DNA from: Lysobacter sp. ISL-50
GTDB taxonomy: Bacteria > Pseudomonadota > Gammaproteobacteria > Xanthomonadales > Xanthomonadaceae
Assembly: GCF_018612875.1 (NCBI RefSeq)
Contig: NZ_JAGGRI010000020.1
Coordinates: forward strand, 62,001 to 126,000
Direction: 5' to 3'
Length of the DNA stretch: 64,000 bases
The notes beneath the pieces were generated by a model, which worked only from the letters and a program-made list of their open reading frames with translations, did not search any database and was not told the origin of the DNA. Made by a program: the position numbers and the translations under genes. Of this stretch, positions 28,648-39,058 are shown in pieces. Within the stretch, counting starts at the first letter, position 1; each line of letters starts with the position of its first letter.

Positions 28648-30410
28648 TCCTCGACCCTCACTTCGCGCATCATCCCGGCTTCCATGTGGTAGAGCAGATG
28701 GCAGTGATAGGCCCAGCGGCCCAGCGCGTCGGCGCGCACGCGGTAGCTGCGGCGCGTTCCCGGCGGCATGTCGATGGTGTGCTTGCGCACCTGGAACTCG
28801 CCTTGTTCGTTCTCCAGATCGCTCCACAGGCCGTGCAGATGGATCGGGTGGGTCATCATGGTGTCGTTGACCAGCACGATGCGCAGGCGTTCGCCGTAGG
28901 TCAGGCGGATCGGCTCGGCGCCCATGAATTTCTGCCCGTCGAACGACCAGGCGAATTTCTCCATATGCCCGGTCAGATGCAGTTCGATTTCGCGGCCGGG
29001 TTCGCGGCCGTCGGGATCGTCGAACAGGCTGTGCAGATCGCTGTAGGTCAACACCTTGCGGCCGTTGTCGCGCAGGCCGATGCCGGGATCGTCGAGCTTG
29101 GCCGAAGTGGTCATCGCGCGCATGTCGATCAGGCGCGGGTCGCCTTGCGCGGGCGCTTTGGCCATCGCGCCGTGATCCATGCCGGCCATGCCCATGTTCG
29201 CGCCGCAACCGCCTTCCATGCCTTTCATCTTCGACATGTCGTGACCGCCGCCGCTCATGCCGCCATGGCCCATGTCGTCCATCGTCAGCAGCGGTCGCGG
29301 ATCGGTGCGCGGCACGTCCGCCTGCAGGCCTTCGCGCACCGCCAGGGTGCCGCGCACGTAACCGGTGCGGGCGTTGTCCTGGGCGAAGATCGTGTACGCG
29401 TCCTGGCCCGAGGGTTCGACCAGCACGTCGAAGGTTTCCGCCACCGCGATGCGGAATTCATCGACGCTGACCGGATGGATGTACTGCCCGTCGGCCGCGA
29501 CCACCGTCATCTTCAGACCCGGAATGCGCACGTCGAAGTAGGTCATCGCCGAGCCGTTGATGAAACGCAGCAGGACTTTCTCGCCGGGCCGGAACAGGCC
29601 GGTCCAGTTGCCCGCCGGAGTGATGCCGTTGAGCAGGTAGGTGTAGGTGTGGGCGTTGACGTCGGACAGATCGGTCGGAGTCATGCGCATGCGGCCCCAT
29701 TCGCCGCGGTCGCGCAGGGTCTGCGCCAGCCCGCGTTCGTGTGCGTCGCGCATGAAGTCGCCGACGGTGCGCTTGTAGTAGTTGTCGTAGCTGGACATCT
29801 TCTTCAACCGGCGGAACAGCGCGGCCGAATCGACGTCGGTCCAGTCCGACAGCAGCAGCACGTGTTCGCGGTCGAAGCGGTACGGCGCCGACTCGCGCGG
29901 ATCGATCACGATCGCGCCGTACAAGCCGGCCTGCTCCTGGAACAGCGAATGGCTGTGATACCAGTAGGTGCCCGACTGGCCGACGTTGAAGCGATAGACG
30001 TAGCTCTCGCCCGGATGGATGCCGTCGAAGCTCAGCCCCGGCACGCCGTCCATGTTGGCCGGCAGGATCAGCCCGTGCCAATGGATCGAGCCCATGCCTT
30101 CGCGCAGGCGGTTGGCGACGCGCAAGGTCACCGTGTCGCCTTCGCGCCAGCGCAGGATCGGCGCGGGCAGGCTGCCGTTGACGGTGATGGCCGCACGCGC
30201 GCGGCCGGTGAAGTTGACCGTGGCCTCGCCGATCGACAGATCGAACTGGTTGCCGCTGAGCACGCGCGGCGTCTGCGCCAGGGCAGGGGCGGCGTGCACG
30301 CCGCGCCACAAGCCGCTGCCGGCGACCGCGCCGCCGGCGGCGAGGCCGACGACGAAGCGGCGGCGCCCGGCATCGGCCGGTTCGCCGTGGCTGGAAAAAA
30401 ATCGGTTCAT
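28644..30410 (-). CDS. copA: Multicopper oxidase CopA, copper resistance
   Basis: 588-residue periplasmic multicopper oxidase that oxidises or binds Cu(I). The ATG at 30410 follows AGGAAG. A twin-arginine type signal GRRRFVVGLAAGG (residues 15-27) fits export of a folded copper enzyme. Cupredoxin domain 1 carries HWHG (110-113) and YWYHSHS; the C-terminal copper sites are HPIHLHG and HCHLLYHMEAGM. A Met/His-rich stretch (DDMGHGGMSGGGHDMSKMKG and on) lies between, typical of CopA. It follows copL by 176 bases and overlaps copB. Confidence 0.96.
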   Translation of the reverse strand: MNRFFSSHGEPADAGRRRFVVGLAAGGAVAGSGLWRGVHAAPALAQTPRVLSGNQFDLSIGEATVNFTGRARAAITVNGSLPAPILRWREGDTVTLRVANRLREGMGSIHWHGLILPANMDGVPGLSFDGIHPGESYVYRFNVGQSGTYWYHSHSLFQEQAGLYGAIVIDPRESAPYRFDREHVLLLSDWTDVDSAALFRRLKKMSSYDNYYKRTVGDFMRDAHERGLAQTLRDRGEWGRMRMTPTDLSDVNAHTYTYLLNGITPAGNWTGLFRPGEKVLLRFINGSAMTYFDVRIPGLKMTVVAADGQYIHPVSVDEFRIAVAETFDVLVEPSGQDAYTIFAQDNARTGYVRGTLAVREGLQADVPRTDPRPLLTMDDMGHGGMSGGGHDMSKMKGMEGGCGANMGMAGMDHGAMAKAPAQGDPRLIDMRAMTTSAKLDDPGIGLRDNGRKVLTYSDLHSLFDDPDGREPGREIELHLTGHMEKFAWSFDGQKFMGAEPIRLTYGERLRIVLVNDTMMTHPIHLHGLWSDLENEQGEFQVRKHTIDMPPGTRRSYRVRADALGRWAYHCHLLYHMEAGMMREVRVEE

Positions 30411-30586
30411 CAGAATCTTCCTATCGGGAAGAGTCGCGATCAGTCTCGCGATGCGCGCGGGCCGGCGCAAGGCCGCGATAGCGGCGATGAGCCCGCGCGA
30501 ACGAACGGTTCAGCCGCGCCGGCATCGCGATCACGCGCGACACCGGCCCAGCGAACCGTGCAGCCGGGACGAACCCGGCGCGGCGA

Positions 30587-31051
30587 TCAGGCGATCGGAG
30601 GCCGTATCGGCAGGCTCAGCACGCCGCTGGGCGCGGCGGCCTCGCGCGGCAGCGCGAGCGGAGCGTTGGACAGCTGCGGCGGCGCCGGCAGCTCGATGCG
30701 CACGATCGCCACCGCCTGCAGGCAGTCGCATTGGCAACGGAACTTGCCGCAGCAGTCGTCGCCGTGCGCGTTGGGATCGGGAGATTTTGGATCGGGCTTG
30801 GCCGGCTGCGGATCGGAGCCGCCCGCGCCGTGATGCATCGCCATCGGGCCCGGCGCGTCGTGCATCATCGCCGCCATGCCCGCGCCGTCGTGGCATTCGG
30901 CGGCGTCGGCGACCTGCGCCGACGCGGCGGCCTTGGGCTTGCCCATGAACATCGCATGCCCGCCGCCGACCGACATCGCCGCCGCCGCGTAGCCGTTCAG
31001 GCTCAGCGCGACGATCAGCAGCAAGCGCAGCAGTAGCAAGGGATAGGTCAT
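30587..31051 (-). CDS. copL: CopL-family copper-responsive regulatory protein
   Basis: 154 residues. Signal-like start MTYPLLLLRLLLIVALSLNG, then a Met/His/Cys-rich centre (HDGAGMAAMMHD, MAMHHGAGG) and the cysteine cluster DDCCGKFRCQCDC, ending LPIRPPIA. The layout and the RPPI ending match CopL of Xanthomonas, a short gene just upstream of copAB that is required for copper-inducible expression of the operon. The ribosome-binding site is weak; an in-frame ATG further upstream (31108) would add 19 residues without a better site. Confidence 0.85.
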   Translation of the reverse strand: MTYPLLLLRLLLIVALSLNGYAAAAMSVGGGHAMFMGKPKAAASAQVADAAECHDGAGMAAMMHDAPGPMAMHHGAGGSDPQPAKPDPKSPDPNAHGDDCCGKFRCQCDCLQAVAIVRIELPAPPQLSNAPLALPREAAAPSGVLSLPIRPPIA

Positions 31052-31189
31052 GGGGCGCCGGTTCGAGTGCGGCAAAGAATGGTGCACGGCGGCGACAGTT
31101 TCAAGCATTCGCGCGCACTTGAGGTTAAGCGTTCGTGAGATCGCCGCGTCGGCATCGTGGGAAGGTTGCGGCGCGAATGCGGGCCCGGC

Positions 31190-32710
31190 TCACTCGGCGA
31201 CATCGCCGTATTCGGTGTAGATGATCCGCCGCACGCGCAGCCCGCCGATGCGGTCGCGCTTATGCAGCTCGCCGCTGGGCGTAGCGATATTGCCGGTGCG
31301 CACCAGCGCCTGATCCTCGGCCGACGCCTCCGCGCCGCGTGCGCCGGACACTTGCACGATCTGATCCATATCCGGCGGACCTTCCAGGCGATGCGCGGCG
31401 AAGCGCTCGCCAGCGCGGCCGAAACCGATCCATTGCGCCGGCTGCGGCTTGCGTCCGGGTTCGAAGCGGCGGAAATGCACGATGCGGCGCACGCCGACAT
31501 CGATGCCGGAAGCGATCATCGTACCGCCGCGCTCGAAGTGGCCGCGGTACAGATCGGCCTTGAAATGGCCGTCGGGACGGATGGTGTCCGGCAGCACCCA
31601 TTGCGCGGTCGGCGCCAGAGTGTAGTACTCGCCCGGATGCGCCTTGGCGTCGGCGCGATAAGTCCGCAGCGCGGCATCGGGCAGTGCGGCTTCGAAGATC
31701 AGCTGATAGTTGTGCGGCCGGTGGAACATCGGCAGATGCGACAGATACACCGCGTCGACGCCGACCACCAACATGCCGTGGGTATTGGGTTTGTCGGCGA
31801 ATTCATCCGCCGGGGCGATGCGGGCGAAAGCGAAATCCTCGCCGCCGTGCTCATGCACGAAATCGCCGAGGCCCTCGACCGTGCGCTGCCATTGCGCCAG
31901 TTGCTTCGCGCTCAGCGACAGCGCGTGCTCATCGGGTTGATCGGCGCTGCCCAAGGGATACAACTGCCCGGGCGTGGCGCTCATTTCGATATGCGCGCCG
32001 AGCACGTGGTCGATGCGATGCGTGCGCGCGAACTCAGCCAGGCGCCGTGCGCTGGCGCGATAGGCCTGCCAGTCGCGCACGGTCAGCAGTCCAGGATAGA
32101 GGCTGTCGCCGCTGAGCAACGTCGCGCTGTCGGCGTCGTAGATGGCGATATGCGCGGGCTCGTGTCCGGGCAGCGGCATTACGGTGAGCGCGCGATGGCC
32201 GAGATCGAATTGCGCCAGACCTTCGGGCCAGCGATCGAGTCCGAAGAACGCCGCCACCTTCTCGGGTTCGATGCCGACGATGCGGGTATCGGCGCGATCG
32301 CGGAACTGCGCGTCGCCGTGAACGTGATCGCGATGGCCATGACTGTGCGCGATCACCAACGGCAGCGAGGCCAAGCCGTGCTCGCGCTGCCATTGCGCCA
32401 GCAGGCGATCGACGGTGGCGCGCAGCGGCAGTTCGTGACCGGCCGCGGGTTCGGCGCCGGTGTCGAGGAGCAGGGCGCGCCGATCGCCGGCGATCAAATA
32501 CATGAACGGCGCTTCGAAGTTGCTCGCCTTGGACTGGCGCAACACCCACAGGCCCGGCGCCGCTTGATGGACCTGCAGGCTCGGTTCGCCGGCCGCGCCG
32601 TGAATCCAGCGTTGCGGCAGATCCAGCGCCGGCGCCGGCAGGGCGACGGCGAACAGCAGGGCGATCAGCAGCGATGCCGACGACAGCCAGCGGCGAATGG
32701 GCAGGTTCAT
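31190..32710 (-). CDS. Secreted metallo-beta-lactamase-fold hydrolase with large C-terminal domain
   Basis: 506 residues. The ATG at 32710 starts a signal peptide (MNLPIRRWLSSASLLIALLF, cleavage near PALA). The MBL domain (about 35-260) has the binuclear metal motif H124-G-H126-R-D128-H129, preceded by H122, then PLPGHEPAHIA and a later GAHIEM. A C-terminal region of about 200 residues, rich in beta strands (HNYQLIFEAALPDAALRTYR onward), is not part of the core fold and may be a substrate or dimerisation domain. Family members hydrolyse esters, lactones or phosphodiesters; the substrate is not evident. It lies 138 bases upstream of copL in the same direction. Confidence 0.82.
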   Translation of the reverse strand: MNLPIRRWLSSASLLIALLFAVALPAPALDLPQRWIHGAAGEPSLQVHQAAPGLWVLRQSKASNFEAPFMYLIAGDRRALLLDTGAEPAAGHELPLRATVDRLLAQWQREHGLASLPLVIAHSHGHRDHVHGDAQFRDRADTRIVGIEPEKVAAFFGLDRWPEGLAQFDLGHRALTVMPLPGHEPAHIAIYDADSATLLSGDSLYPGLLTVRDWQAYRASARRLAEFARTHRIDHVLGAHIEMSATPGQLYPLGSADQPDEHALSLSAKQLAQWQRTVEGLGDFVHEHGGEDFAFARIAPADEFADKPNTHGMLVVGVDAVYLSHLPMFHRPHNYQLIFEAALPDAALRTYRADAKAHPGEYYTLAPTAQWVLPDTIRPDGHFKADLYRGHFERGGTMIASGIDVGVRRIVHFRRFEPGRKPQPAQWIGFGRAGERFAAHRLEGPPDMDQIVQVSGARGAEASAEDQALVRTGNIATPSGELHKRDRIGGLRVRRIIYTEYGDVAE

Positions 32711-33000
32711 GAGGACGGCGCGGGCGATGGGAGCGCGATTATCCGCCACCGGCGCGGCTTTGCGGACACTCGCGTCGTTCGCAAGCCGTGCTGTCGTGCA
32801 ACACGCTCGCGTCCCGCGCCGGCGCGGACTACCAACCAGCCCACATCGGGAATGTGAAGCCGGCCTCGCAAAAACCACATGCCGCATGACAGAGATTGAC
32901 AGCGCTGTCATGCGAATCCAGTTTCGGCCGCGAACCTGTCGCCGGGCTGTCGTCCGACGGCGGCGCACAGGCCCGACCCCTCGCAAGCCGGAGCTGTCCA

Positions 33001-34356
33001 ATGAACGTCTCACGCGCTTACACGCTCGCCGCCGCCGCATTGATCGCCGGCGGCAGCCTGATGGTTTCATCCGATGCGTCCGCCCAGACCCTGGTGTGGG
33101 AAGACAACTTCAACGGCCCGTCGATCGACGGCAACAAATGGATCTACGACGTCGGCGACGGCTGCCAGCTCGGCATCTGCGGCTGGGGCAACAGCGAATT
33201 GCAGTACTACACCAGCCGCCCGGAAAACGCGCGCATCGAAAACGGCAATCTGGTCATCGAAGCGCGACGCGAGAACTTCGGCAGCCGTGCGTTCACCTCG
33301 GCGCGCCTGAAGACCGAAGGCCGCATGCATTTCAAGTACGGCACGCTGGAAGCGCGGATCAAGGTGCCCGACCTGCGCAACGGCCTGTGGCCGGCGTACT
33401 GGATGCTCGGCACGATCGGCAACTGGCCGGCGCGCGGCGAGATCGACATGCTGGAAATGGGCTCGGCCGCGGCGATCGCCGCCGGCGTGACCAATCGCCG
33501 CGTCGCCGCGGCCGTGCATTGGGACTACAACGGCTCGCAGGCCGACTACGGCCTGGACTACAACAGCGCCAGCGATCTCAATGGCGGCTTCCACACCTAT
33601 CGCATGACCTGGGACCCGCAGTTCATTCGCGTTTCCATCGACGGCCAGCAGTACTTCGAATTCGCCATCTCCAACATCGAGGGCGCCTCGCTGCATGAGT
33701 TCCACCAGCAGTATTACCTGCTGCTCAATCTCGCCGTCGGCGGCAGCTACACCGGGGTGATGAGCAACGACGCGATCACCGCGCCGCTGCCGGGCAAGAT
33801 GGAGATCGACTACATCCGTCTATACCAGAACCCGGGCAGCGAGCTGTACACCGGCGCCAACCCGCCCAGCGGCAAGTTCGGCGTCTACACCGAGCGCGCC
33901 GACATGAACGCCCGCCTGAACTACAACGGCGACGCCAATCTGTGGCTGTGGAACAACCTCACGCCGATTTCGGCGCCCGCGTTCGAAGGCAATCAGCTGA
34001 TGGCTTACCGCGCCAACGCCGGTGCCTGGTACGGCCTGGGCGTGGCCTTGAACGGCTACAAGAACATGAGCCTGTTCGGCAACGGCCGGTTGAAATTCCA
34101 TATGCGCACGACGACGCCGTCGACGTTCAAGATCGGCATCAACAGTTCCTTCGGCGACAGCTGGCTCGACTTCGTCAACGGCGGCCAGCAATACGGCCTG
34201 GTGCGCGACGGCAACTGGCATGAGGTCAGCATTCCGTTCAGCGCCTTCCACGATCTGGATCTGCGTGCGGTGAAGCAGATGTTCATGGTGGTGTCGGACC
34301 CGCCGGCGGCCAACGTCGACGTGCTGATCGACAACGTGTACTACCAGGACAACTGA
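33001..34356 (+). CDS. Secreted GH16 endo-beta-1,3-glucanase
   Basis: 451-residue extracellular laminarinase-type enzyme that cuts beta-1,3-glucan of fungal and oomycete walls. Signal peptide 1-29 (ends DASAQ). The GH16 domain (about 30-275) contains the catalytic motif E147-I-D149-M-L-E152 (nucleophile E147, acid/base E152), with LVIEARRENFGSRAFTSARL and a GLWPAYWMLG strand before it. A second beta-sandwich of about 165 residues (about 285-451) resembles carbohydrate-binding jelly-rolls attached to glucanases. The ATG follows CCGGAGC. Lysobacter species are known for several such glucanases; this is one of that type. Confidence 0.93.
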   Translation: MNVSRAYTLAAAALIAGGSLMVSSDASAQTLVWEDNFNGPSIDGNKWIYDVGDGCQLGICGWGNSELQYYTSRPENARIENGNLVIEARRENFGSRAFTSARLKTEGRMHFKYGTLEARIKVPDLRNGLWPAYWMLGTIGNWPARGEIDMLEMGSAAAIAAGVTNRRVAAAVHWDYNGSQADYGLDYNSASDLNGGFHTYRMTWDPQFIRVSIDGQQYFEFAISNIEGASLHEFHQQYYLLLNLAVGGSYTGVMSNDAITAPLPGKMEIDYIRLYQNPGSELYTGANPPSGKFGVYTERADMNARLNYNGDANLWLWNNLTPISAPAFEGNQLMAYRANAGAWYGLGVALNGYKNMSLFGNGRLKFHMRTTTPSTFKIGINSSFGDSWLDFVNGGQQYGLVRDGNWHEVSIPFSAFHDLDLRAVKQMFMVVSDPPAANVDVLIDNVYYQDN

Positions 34357-34467
34357 AAGCATGGCCGCGCAGCGCATCGGCGAGTGCGATGCGGACGGCC
34401 GGACGATGTTGCAGGCTCGATACGCCCGGCCGGCGGTCCGCGGTGAGCCTGCGTGAGGCAAAGCAAA

Positions 34468-34495
34468 GCGCCGACCTGGAAATCCAGGTCGGCGC
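34468..34495 (-). terminator. Terminator of the small minus-strand gene
   Basis: Perfect 13-bp stem with a 2-base spacer (TT on the minus strand). On that strand it is followed by the T-rich tail TTTGCTTTGCC, so it best serves the gene ending at 34535; it also lies after the glucanase gene. Confidence 0.75.
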
Positions 34496-34534
34496 GGCGT
34501 TGCGCGAAATCGTCGGTACGACGATTCAGCCGGC

Positions 34535-34765
34535 TCAGGGCAGGACGATACCGCGGCTGTCGTCTTCGCCGACCACGCCGCTGTCCGTGCCGTTGCTGTT
34601 CCATACGATGTACAGATACTTGCGCTCGCCCGGCGCCGGATCGCCGTAATCGCCGTTGTTGGCCCAGAACTCGCGCTGCTTGTTCGCGTACTGCTGCGAG
34701 ACCTTGCTGGTGACGTCGTTGGTGCTGTTCCAAACGCCGTAACCGGCGTAGCTGATGGTAGCCAT
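34535..34765 (-). CDS. 76-residue protein with YG...FGDPxPG-like pattern
   Basis: Starts at ATG 34765 with GAGGA upstream; the first residues are MATISYAGYGVWNSTNDVTSKV. It has no signal peptide. The layout (short YG strand, DVT, then GDYGDPAPGERKYLYIVW, then a V..ED end) resembles the small beta-rich domain seen as DUF3395 at the end of some DnaJ-like proteins and as free-standing proteins in fungi and bacteria. That resemblance is from memory and needs a profile search. Function unknown. Its own terminator and ribosome-binding site support a real gene. Confidence 0.75.
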   Translation of the reverse strand: MATISYAGYGVWNSTNDVTSKVSQQYANKQREFWANNGDYGDPAPGERKYLYIVWNSNGTDSGVVGEDDSRGIVLP

Positions 34766-35005
34766 GATCGTGTCCTCACTGATGAGACGACGCTCGCCCG
34801 CATGGAGAGTCCTGGCGGGCCGCTCGCCGGTGTCGTCCTGGCCGGCGGTCGTGCACAGCGTCCACGAAGGCGAGGGCGGCGACCTTTCGGAAACCTTACG
34901 GTTGATGCGGAGCGGCCGAAGTCGTGCAGCGGCGGCCGGCGGCGTTGCGCGCACGCAACACCGCGATGATCCGTCGCGTGTCGCCCGGGCGCGGCGGCGA
35001 GCGCC

Positions 35006-35090
35006 TTACTTCTTGCCGTTCGCGGCCTGCTCGATGATCTTCGCGACCGTATCGGGCCGCGAGAGACAGATCGCATGGCACGGCCGTATC
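35006..35090 (-). pseudogene. Possible relic of an alpha/beta-hydrolase C-terminus
   Basis: Reading the minus strand to the TAA at 35006-35008 gives a tail ending PCHAICLSRPDTVAKIIEQA. This resembles the end of alpha/beta-hydrolases, where the catalytic histidine (here SHA/CHA position) is followed by a helix such as QPxAVAxLIExAA. Upstream the frame runs into the tetR gene without hydrolase features, so the rest is gone. The remainder of the 350-base gap 34766-35115 shows nothing else. Confidence 0.4.
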
Positions 35091-35115
35091 GGCCGCTGAT
35101 CGCGGCATCGCATGC

Positions 35116-35754
35116 CTAGGCGGGGTCGGGCCACTGGCTTTGCAGCATCTGCGGCAGCACGCGCGTCAGCAGATCGTCCGAGGTCGCGCCGGCGTGCATG
35201 TGCGCGAGCTTGCCGTCGAGCGCCAGATGGGCGAAGCCGTGCACCATCGACCACGACGCCAGCAGCACGACGCGCGAGCGGGCCTCCATCGGCTGGTCGG
35301 GTGCGATGGCATGCATCGCGCGGATGGTTTGTTCGAGTTGCGCCATGGCGCGGTCGCCCGCGTCCTGCAGCCCGGCGTGATCCGGGCTCAGCAGATCGCG
35401 GCGGAACATGAGCTGGAAGCGACCGGGGTAGGTGAGGGCGAAGCGCACGTAGCCGATGCCCTGCATCCGCAGGCGCTGCGTCGGCGTGCCGGCGCTGGCG
35501 TCGGTCTGCAGATGCCTGGCCAATTCGTCGAAGCCGAGTACCGCGACCTCCGAAAGCAGGCCGGACGCACCGCCGAAATGATGCGCGGGCGCCGCCGCGG
35601 AGACGCCCGCGCGGCGGGCCGCTTCGCGCAGGCTGAAGCCTTCCAGGCCTTGCTCGGCCAATATCCGGTCGGCCGCCTGGATCAGCGCGATGCGCAGGTC
35701 GCCGTGGTGATAGCGCTCGACGGGAAGGTCTTTGTTTCGAGGGGGTCGGGTCAC
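35116..35754 (-). CDS. TetR/AcrR-family transcriptional regulator
   Basis: 212-residue repressor-type regulator. The N-terminal helix-turn-helix domain (about 18-65) reads RIALIQAADRILAEQGLEGFSLREAARRAGVS, followed by a helical ligand-binding domain with the TetR_C-type FALTYPGRFQLMFRRDLL. The frame starts at GTG 35754; no strong ribosome-binding site is visible, so a leaderless or slightly different start is possible. It is divergent from an SDR gene, with an inverted repeat between them, a classical arrangement in which TetR represses both genes. Confidence 0.9.
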   Translation of the reverse strand: MTRPPRNKDLPVERYHHGDLRIALIQAADRILAEQGLEGFSLREAARRAGVSAAAPAHHFGGASGLLSEVAVLGFDELARHLQTDASAGTPTQRLRMQGIGYVRFALTYPGRFQLMFRRDLLSPDHAGLQDAGDRAMAQLEQTIRAMHAIAPDQPMEARSRVVLLASWSMVHGFAHLALDGKLAHMHAGATSDDLLTRVLPQMLQSQWPDPA

Positions 35755-35768
35755 GGCAAGGGTGCCAT

Positions 35769-35817
35769 CTTGACAGTGTTCAAATAAGGGGTTAGCTTCA
35801 ATCCTAACACTGTAAAG
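35769..35817. promoter_or_regulatory. Candidate TetR operator and promoter between tetR and the SDR gene
   Basis: CTTGACAGTGTT (35769-35780) and AACACTGTAAAG (35806-35817) form an inverted repeat, 11 of 12 matching, with a 25-base spacer. The left arm contains a -35-like TTGACA. Position and symmetry suit autoregulation and control of the divergent oxidoreductase; binding is inferred. Confidence 0.6.
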
Positions 35818-35830
35818 ATTGAGGCCGCAA

Positions 35831-36799
35831 ATGAACGCGACGATATCGCAGGCTCGACACCAGGCTCCGGCTCCGCACGCCTGGACCGCGGCGGACATTC
35901 CCGACCAGACCGGCCGCATCGCCGTCGTGACCGGCGCCAACAGCGGGCTGGGCTTCCTGACCAGTCTGGAACTCGCCAGACACGGCGCCCACGTGATCAT
36001 GACCGTGCGCGATTTACACAAAGGGCGCGATGCGCAGGACAGGATCGAGGCGATCCGCCCCAAGGGCAGCGTCGAGTTGCGCCAACTCGATCTTGCCGAT
36101 CTGAAACAAGTGAGCGCATTCGCCGGACGTTTGCTCGCGCAGGGCACCGGCGTCGATGTGCTGGTCAACAACGCCGGCATCATGATGCCGCCGCGATCGC
36201 TGACCGCGCAGGGCCACGAGTTGCAGTTCGGCGTCAATCATCTGGCCCATTTCGCCCTGACCGGCCTGTTGTTGCCCCGGTTGTCGCAAAGCCGCGACGG
36301 CCGCGTCGTCACTCTGAGTTCCGACCTGCACAAACGCGGCCGGATTCGTTTCGACGATCTGAGCGGCGAGCGCGATTACGGCCGCGTCGCGTTCTATGCC
36401 CAGTCCAAACTCGCCAACGCGTTGTTCGCGCTGGAACTGGATCGCCGCCTCAAGGCCGCCGGCCTGCCGGTGAAGAGCCTGCTCGCGCATCCCGGATACG
36501 CCGCGACCAACCTGCAGATGAGCGGGCCCCGCGGCGTCCTCAAACTGTTCATGCGCTTCGGCAACCGCTTCCTGGCGCAGCCCGCGCGGATGGGCGTATT
36601 GCCGCAGCTTTACGCCGCCACCGCGCCCGAAGCCGGCAGCGGTCAGTTCTTCGGCCCGGACGGCAAGGGTGAGAAGAAGGGGTATCCGACACTCGTTCAA
36701 CCCGCCGATGCGGCCCGCGATGAATCGCTGGCCCAGCGATTGTGGCTGCTCTCGGAAGACCTCACCGATGTTCGCGCGGATTTTTCGCGAATGCAGTAG
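35831..36799 (+). CDS. Short-chain dehydrogenase/reductase
   Basis: 322-residue NAD(P)-dependent SDR of the retinol-dehydrogenase-like type. Cofactor motif TGANSGLG at 34-41, NNAG in VLVNNAGIMMPP, the catalytic serine region VVTLSSDLHKRG, and the YxxxK pair Y189/K193 in FYAQSK. A basic residue follows the glycine motif region (TVRDLHKGR), favouring NADP. The ATG at 35831 is preceded by GAGG at good spacing. The substrate is unknown. Likely repressed by the divergent TetR protein. Confidence 0.92.
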   Translation: MNATISQARHQAPAPHAWTAADIPDQTGRIAVVTGANSGLGFLTSLELARHGAHVIMTVRDLHKGRDAQDRIEAIRPKGSVELRQLDLADLKQVSAFAGRLLAQGTGVDVLVNNAGIMMPPRSLTAQGHELQFGVNHLAHFALTGLLLPRLSQSRDGRVVTLSSDLHKRGRIRFDDLSGERDYGRVAFYAQSKLANALFALELDRRLKAAGLPVKSLLAHPGYAATNLQMSGPRGVLKLFMRFGNRFLAQPARMGVLPQLYAATAPEAGSGQFFGPDGKGEKKGYPTLVQPADAARDESLAQRLWLLSEDLTDVRADFSRMQ

Positions 36800-36825
36800 A
36801 CGGCGACGGCCGATTGCTTCGAACA

Positions 36826-36854
36826 GCGAGCCGCTCCGGCATGGAGCGGCTCGC
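36826..36854. terminator. Hairpin between convergent SDR and lysyl endopeptidase genes
   Basis: Perfect 12-bp stem GCGAGCCGCTCC / GGAGCGGCTCGC with loop GGCAT. There is no T-run on either strand, so it may stabilise 3' ends rather than terminate on its own. Confidence 0.55.
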
Positions 36855-36874
36855 CGACCCGATCGATGGCCGGA

Positions 36875-39058
<2,184 letters not shown>

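Noticed and set aside
28308-30833. 841-codon plus-strand open frame across copB and copA
   Set aside because: Antisense to well-supported copper genes; no ribosome-binding site or recognisable family.
31157-32857. 566-codon plus-strand open frame across the MBL gene
   Set aside because: Antisense to a gene with an intact metal-binding motif; no start signals.
35075-35090. TGGCACG in the region downstream of tetR
   Set aside because: No TTGC at the -12 position and it lies in the hydrolase-like remnant rather than before a gene.
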